DNA of 64,000 bases from Syngnathus acus. Its lineage: Eukaryota; Chordata; Actinopteri; Syngnathiformes; Syngnathidae. The notes under the pieces are model-generated. The model was not told the origin of the DNA. It made no database searches and saw only the letters and a program-made list of their open reading frames with translations. The translations under genes were made by a program, and so were the position numbers. Shown here piece after piece: positions 63,055-64,000 of this stretch. The stretch's first letter is position 1; each line of letters begins with the position of its first letter. Location: contig NC_051104.1 in NCBI RefSeq assembly GCF_901709675.1, forward strand, positions 3,891,501 to 3,955,500, in the 5' to 3' direction.

Positions 63055-63851
63055 CCGTAGCTTGTTTTCAAATGGAGCTCAAGGCTTGTGTTGCTGTTTT
63101 GTGAGGTTATACTACCATCTAGCGGCGAACTGTTGCAGTTTTAAACAACCACGCTGAAGAATAAAATTAGACACAATGAATGTTTGGATGAATTCTGATT
63201 GTTGTGTTGCTAAATAACCAACAGCAAAGCGCATTTGGAGTTAGCCAACTTGATTCAATTAAAAAAAATTTGATATGCTGCAATGTATATCCCATTTAAT
63301 TTCTTGTTATTTTATTTCCTCTATATCCATAAAATACAAGGCTATATTGAACATCACCCAATTATCATGTCCTAATAACTTGCCCAATGGTGCAGTTTAT
63401 TCTGCAGGGTGACTGGTCAACCAAGACACACCCCATTAGCCCAAGCAAACCTTACTTTGCAATGCTACACAAAGCATACCTTATTTGTTTCGCATTAGTT
63501 TCTTCATGTGGCATGGTATGCTATATCAACAGCAGCCATTTATCATACAATTTTGCCACAGCTATGCTCCACTTGCAGCGCCACTTCTAGCCTTCTATGA
63601 GAAGCCTTAGCAGCAAATAAATTAAACATGTGTCATTGAGCATGCTAAATGGCTTGCAACACATAATCATCGAAATAATTACAAGGCTGCCATTAAAGCG
63701 AGCGAGATGGATGACATGTGAACCGCGCTGGAAAAACTGGGGGTAATGGTGCAGAGGGGTTTAGCTTCTTTTTTTTTTTGTGATTCCCTTACGTCACTTT
63801 TCTTCAGAATCGCAGACTCAAAGTGTTGATGGACAATGGGGTGATTAGGAC

Positions 63852-63950
63852 AATCAAGAAAAGCGGCGAAGAATTGTGGGTAGCCTGCGACACCTCTCAC
63901 ATCTCTTTTTGTCCTCCTCAATTTCATTCATCAGCATCTCAAGGCCCTCT
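63852..63950 (-). CDS. Possible internal coding exon (very tentative)
   Basis: On the minus strand a 32-codon open stretch between two stops includes LEMLMNEIEEDKKRCERC. It is rich in Glu, Lys and Arg and looks more like a helical protein segment than random sequence. An acceptor-like CTCCAG lies just inside its start (about 63948-63953 on the plus numbering). The only donor-like GT is weak (GAGAG then GTGTCG). The family is not recognised, and a stretch this short is expected by chance. Confidence 0.12.
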
Positions 63951-64000
63951 GGAGTCTATTCGTTTGTTCCCGTGTGGCAAACACCCCAACAAAGAAATCT

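Larger units (their letters stand above)
56172..64000. other. Gene-free AT-rich unique DNA, right edge
   Basis: No gene is firmly supported. It contains a 27-bp palindrome (56781-56807), a tandem duplication (57769-57922), a G-rich/C-rich inverted repeat near 58740, a GT/GA microsatellite (62235-62270) and an overlapping E-box/CRE at 63043-63054. The minus frame 60322-60672 (116 codons) is the longest; it is not recognised and has no supporting signals. Confidence 0.5.

Noticed and set aside
1-64000. CRISPR arrays, operons, phage or bacterial defence systems
   Set aside because: No spaced identical repeats, no clustered long open frames and no ribosome-binding sites. Microsatellites and eukaryotic transposons show this is animal nuclear DNA.

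Overview
The window reads as vertebrate nuclear DNA, most likely from a ray-finned (probably percomorph) fish. The evidence is AT-rich sequence with many CA/GT microsatellites and long A/T tracts, a tRNA-derived SINE of a kind common in teleosts, small hAT-type elements with intact 8-bp target duplications, a TA-flanked miniature transposon family carrying repeated TATAAGGCGCAC motifs, a Tc1-like relic and an L2-like LINE remnant. These families are recognised from memory of their sequences; no database was searched. The species cannot be named.

No protein-coding gene can be supported. Open frames reach about 150 codons, which is unremarkable in 64 kb. None has a recognisable domain except two that are pieces of transposable elements (9.9-10.1 kb and 29.3-29.5 kb). 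The window is best read as a gene desert or the inside of a very large intron. Two short minus-strand frames (33.34-33.43 kb and 63.85-63.95 kb) have exon-like composition and are flagged at low confidence.

Layout. 0-5 kb: unique non-coding DNA. 5.0-5.4 kb: first TA-flanked miniature element. 5.4-9.8 kb: unique DNA with a moderately GC-rich patch near 7.9-8.2 kb. 9.84-10.19 kb: Tc1-like relic. 10.9-11.3 kb: second TA-flanked element, inverted. 12.97-13.30 kb: first hAT miniature element. 14.36 kb: strong CTCF-like word. 16.76-17.58 kb: an 817-bp hAT-type element of another family. 17.6-24.4 kb: unique DNA. 24.5-25.3 kb: CpG-rich, promoter-like tract ending in a perfect CRE. 25.3-31.9 kb: unique DNA with the L2-like remnant. 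31.9-32.2 kb: SINE. 32.72-33.04 and 38.02-38.35 kb: two further copies of the hAT miniature element. 38.63-38.72 kb: unexplained long hairpin. 42.7-43.0, 50.8-51.0 and 55.8-56.2 kb: three more TA-flanked elements of a second subfamily. 48.10 kb: a perfect RE1/NRSE (REST-binding) element. 52.3-52.4 kb: dense cluster of TAATT homeodomain cores. 56-64 kb: AT-rich unique DNA with a tandem duplication and a 27-bp palindrome.

Functionally, the notable content is regulatory rather than coding: the RE1 element, the CpG-rich promoter-like tract, the homeodomain-core cluster and CTCF-like words. With a low gene count this would fit the surroundings of a developmental or neuronal gene, but that is inference and depends on synteny and conservation checks that could not be run.
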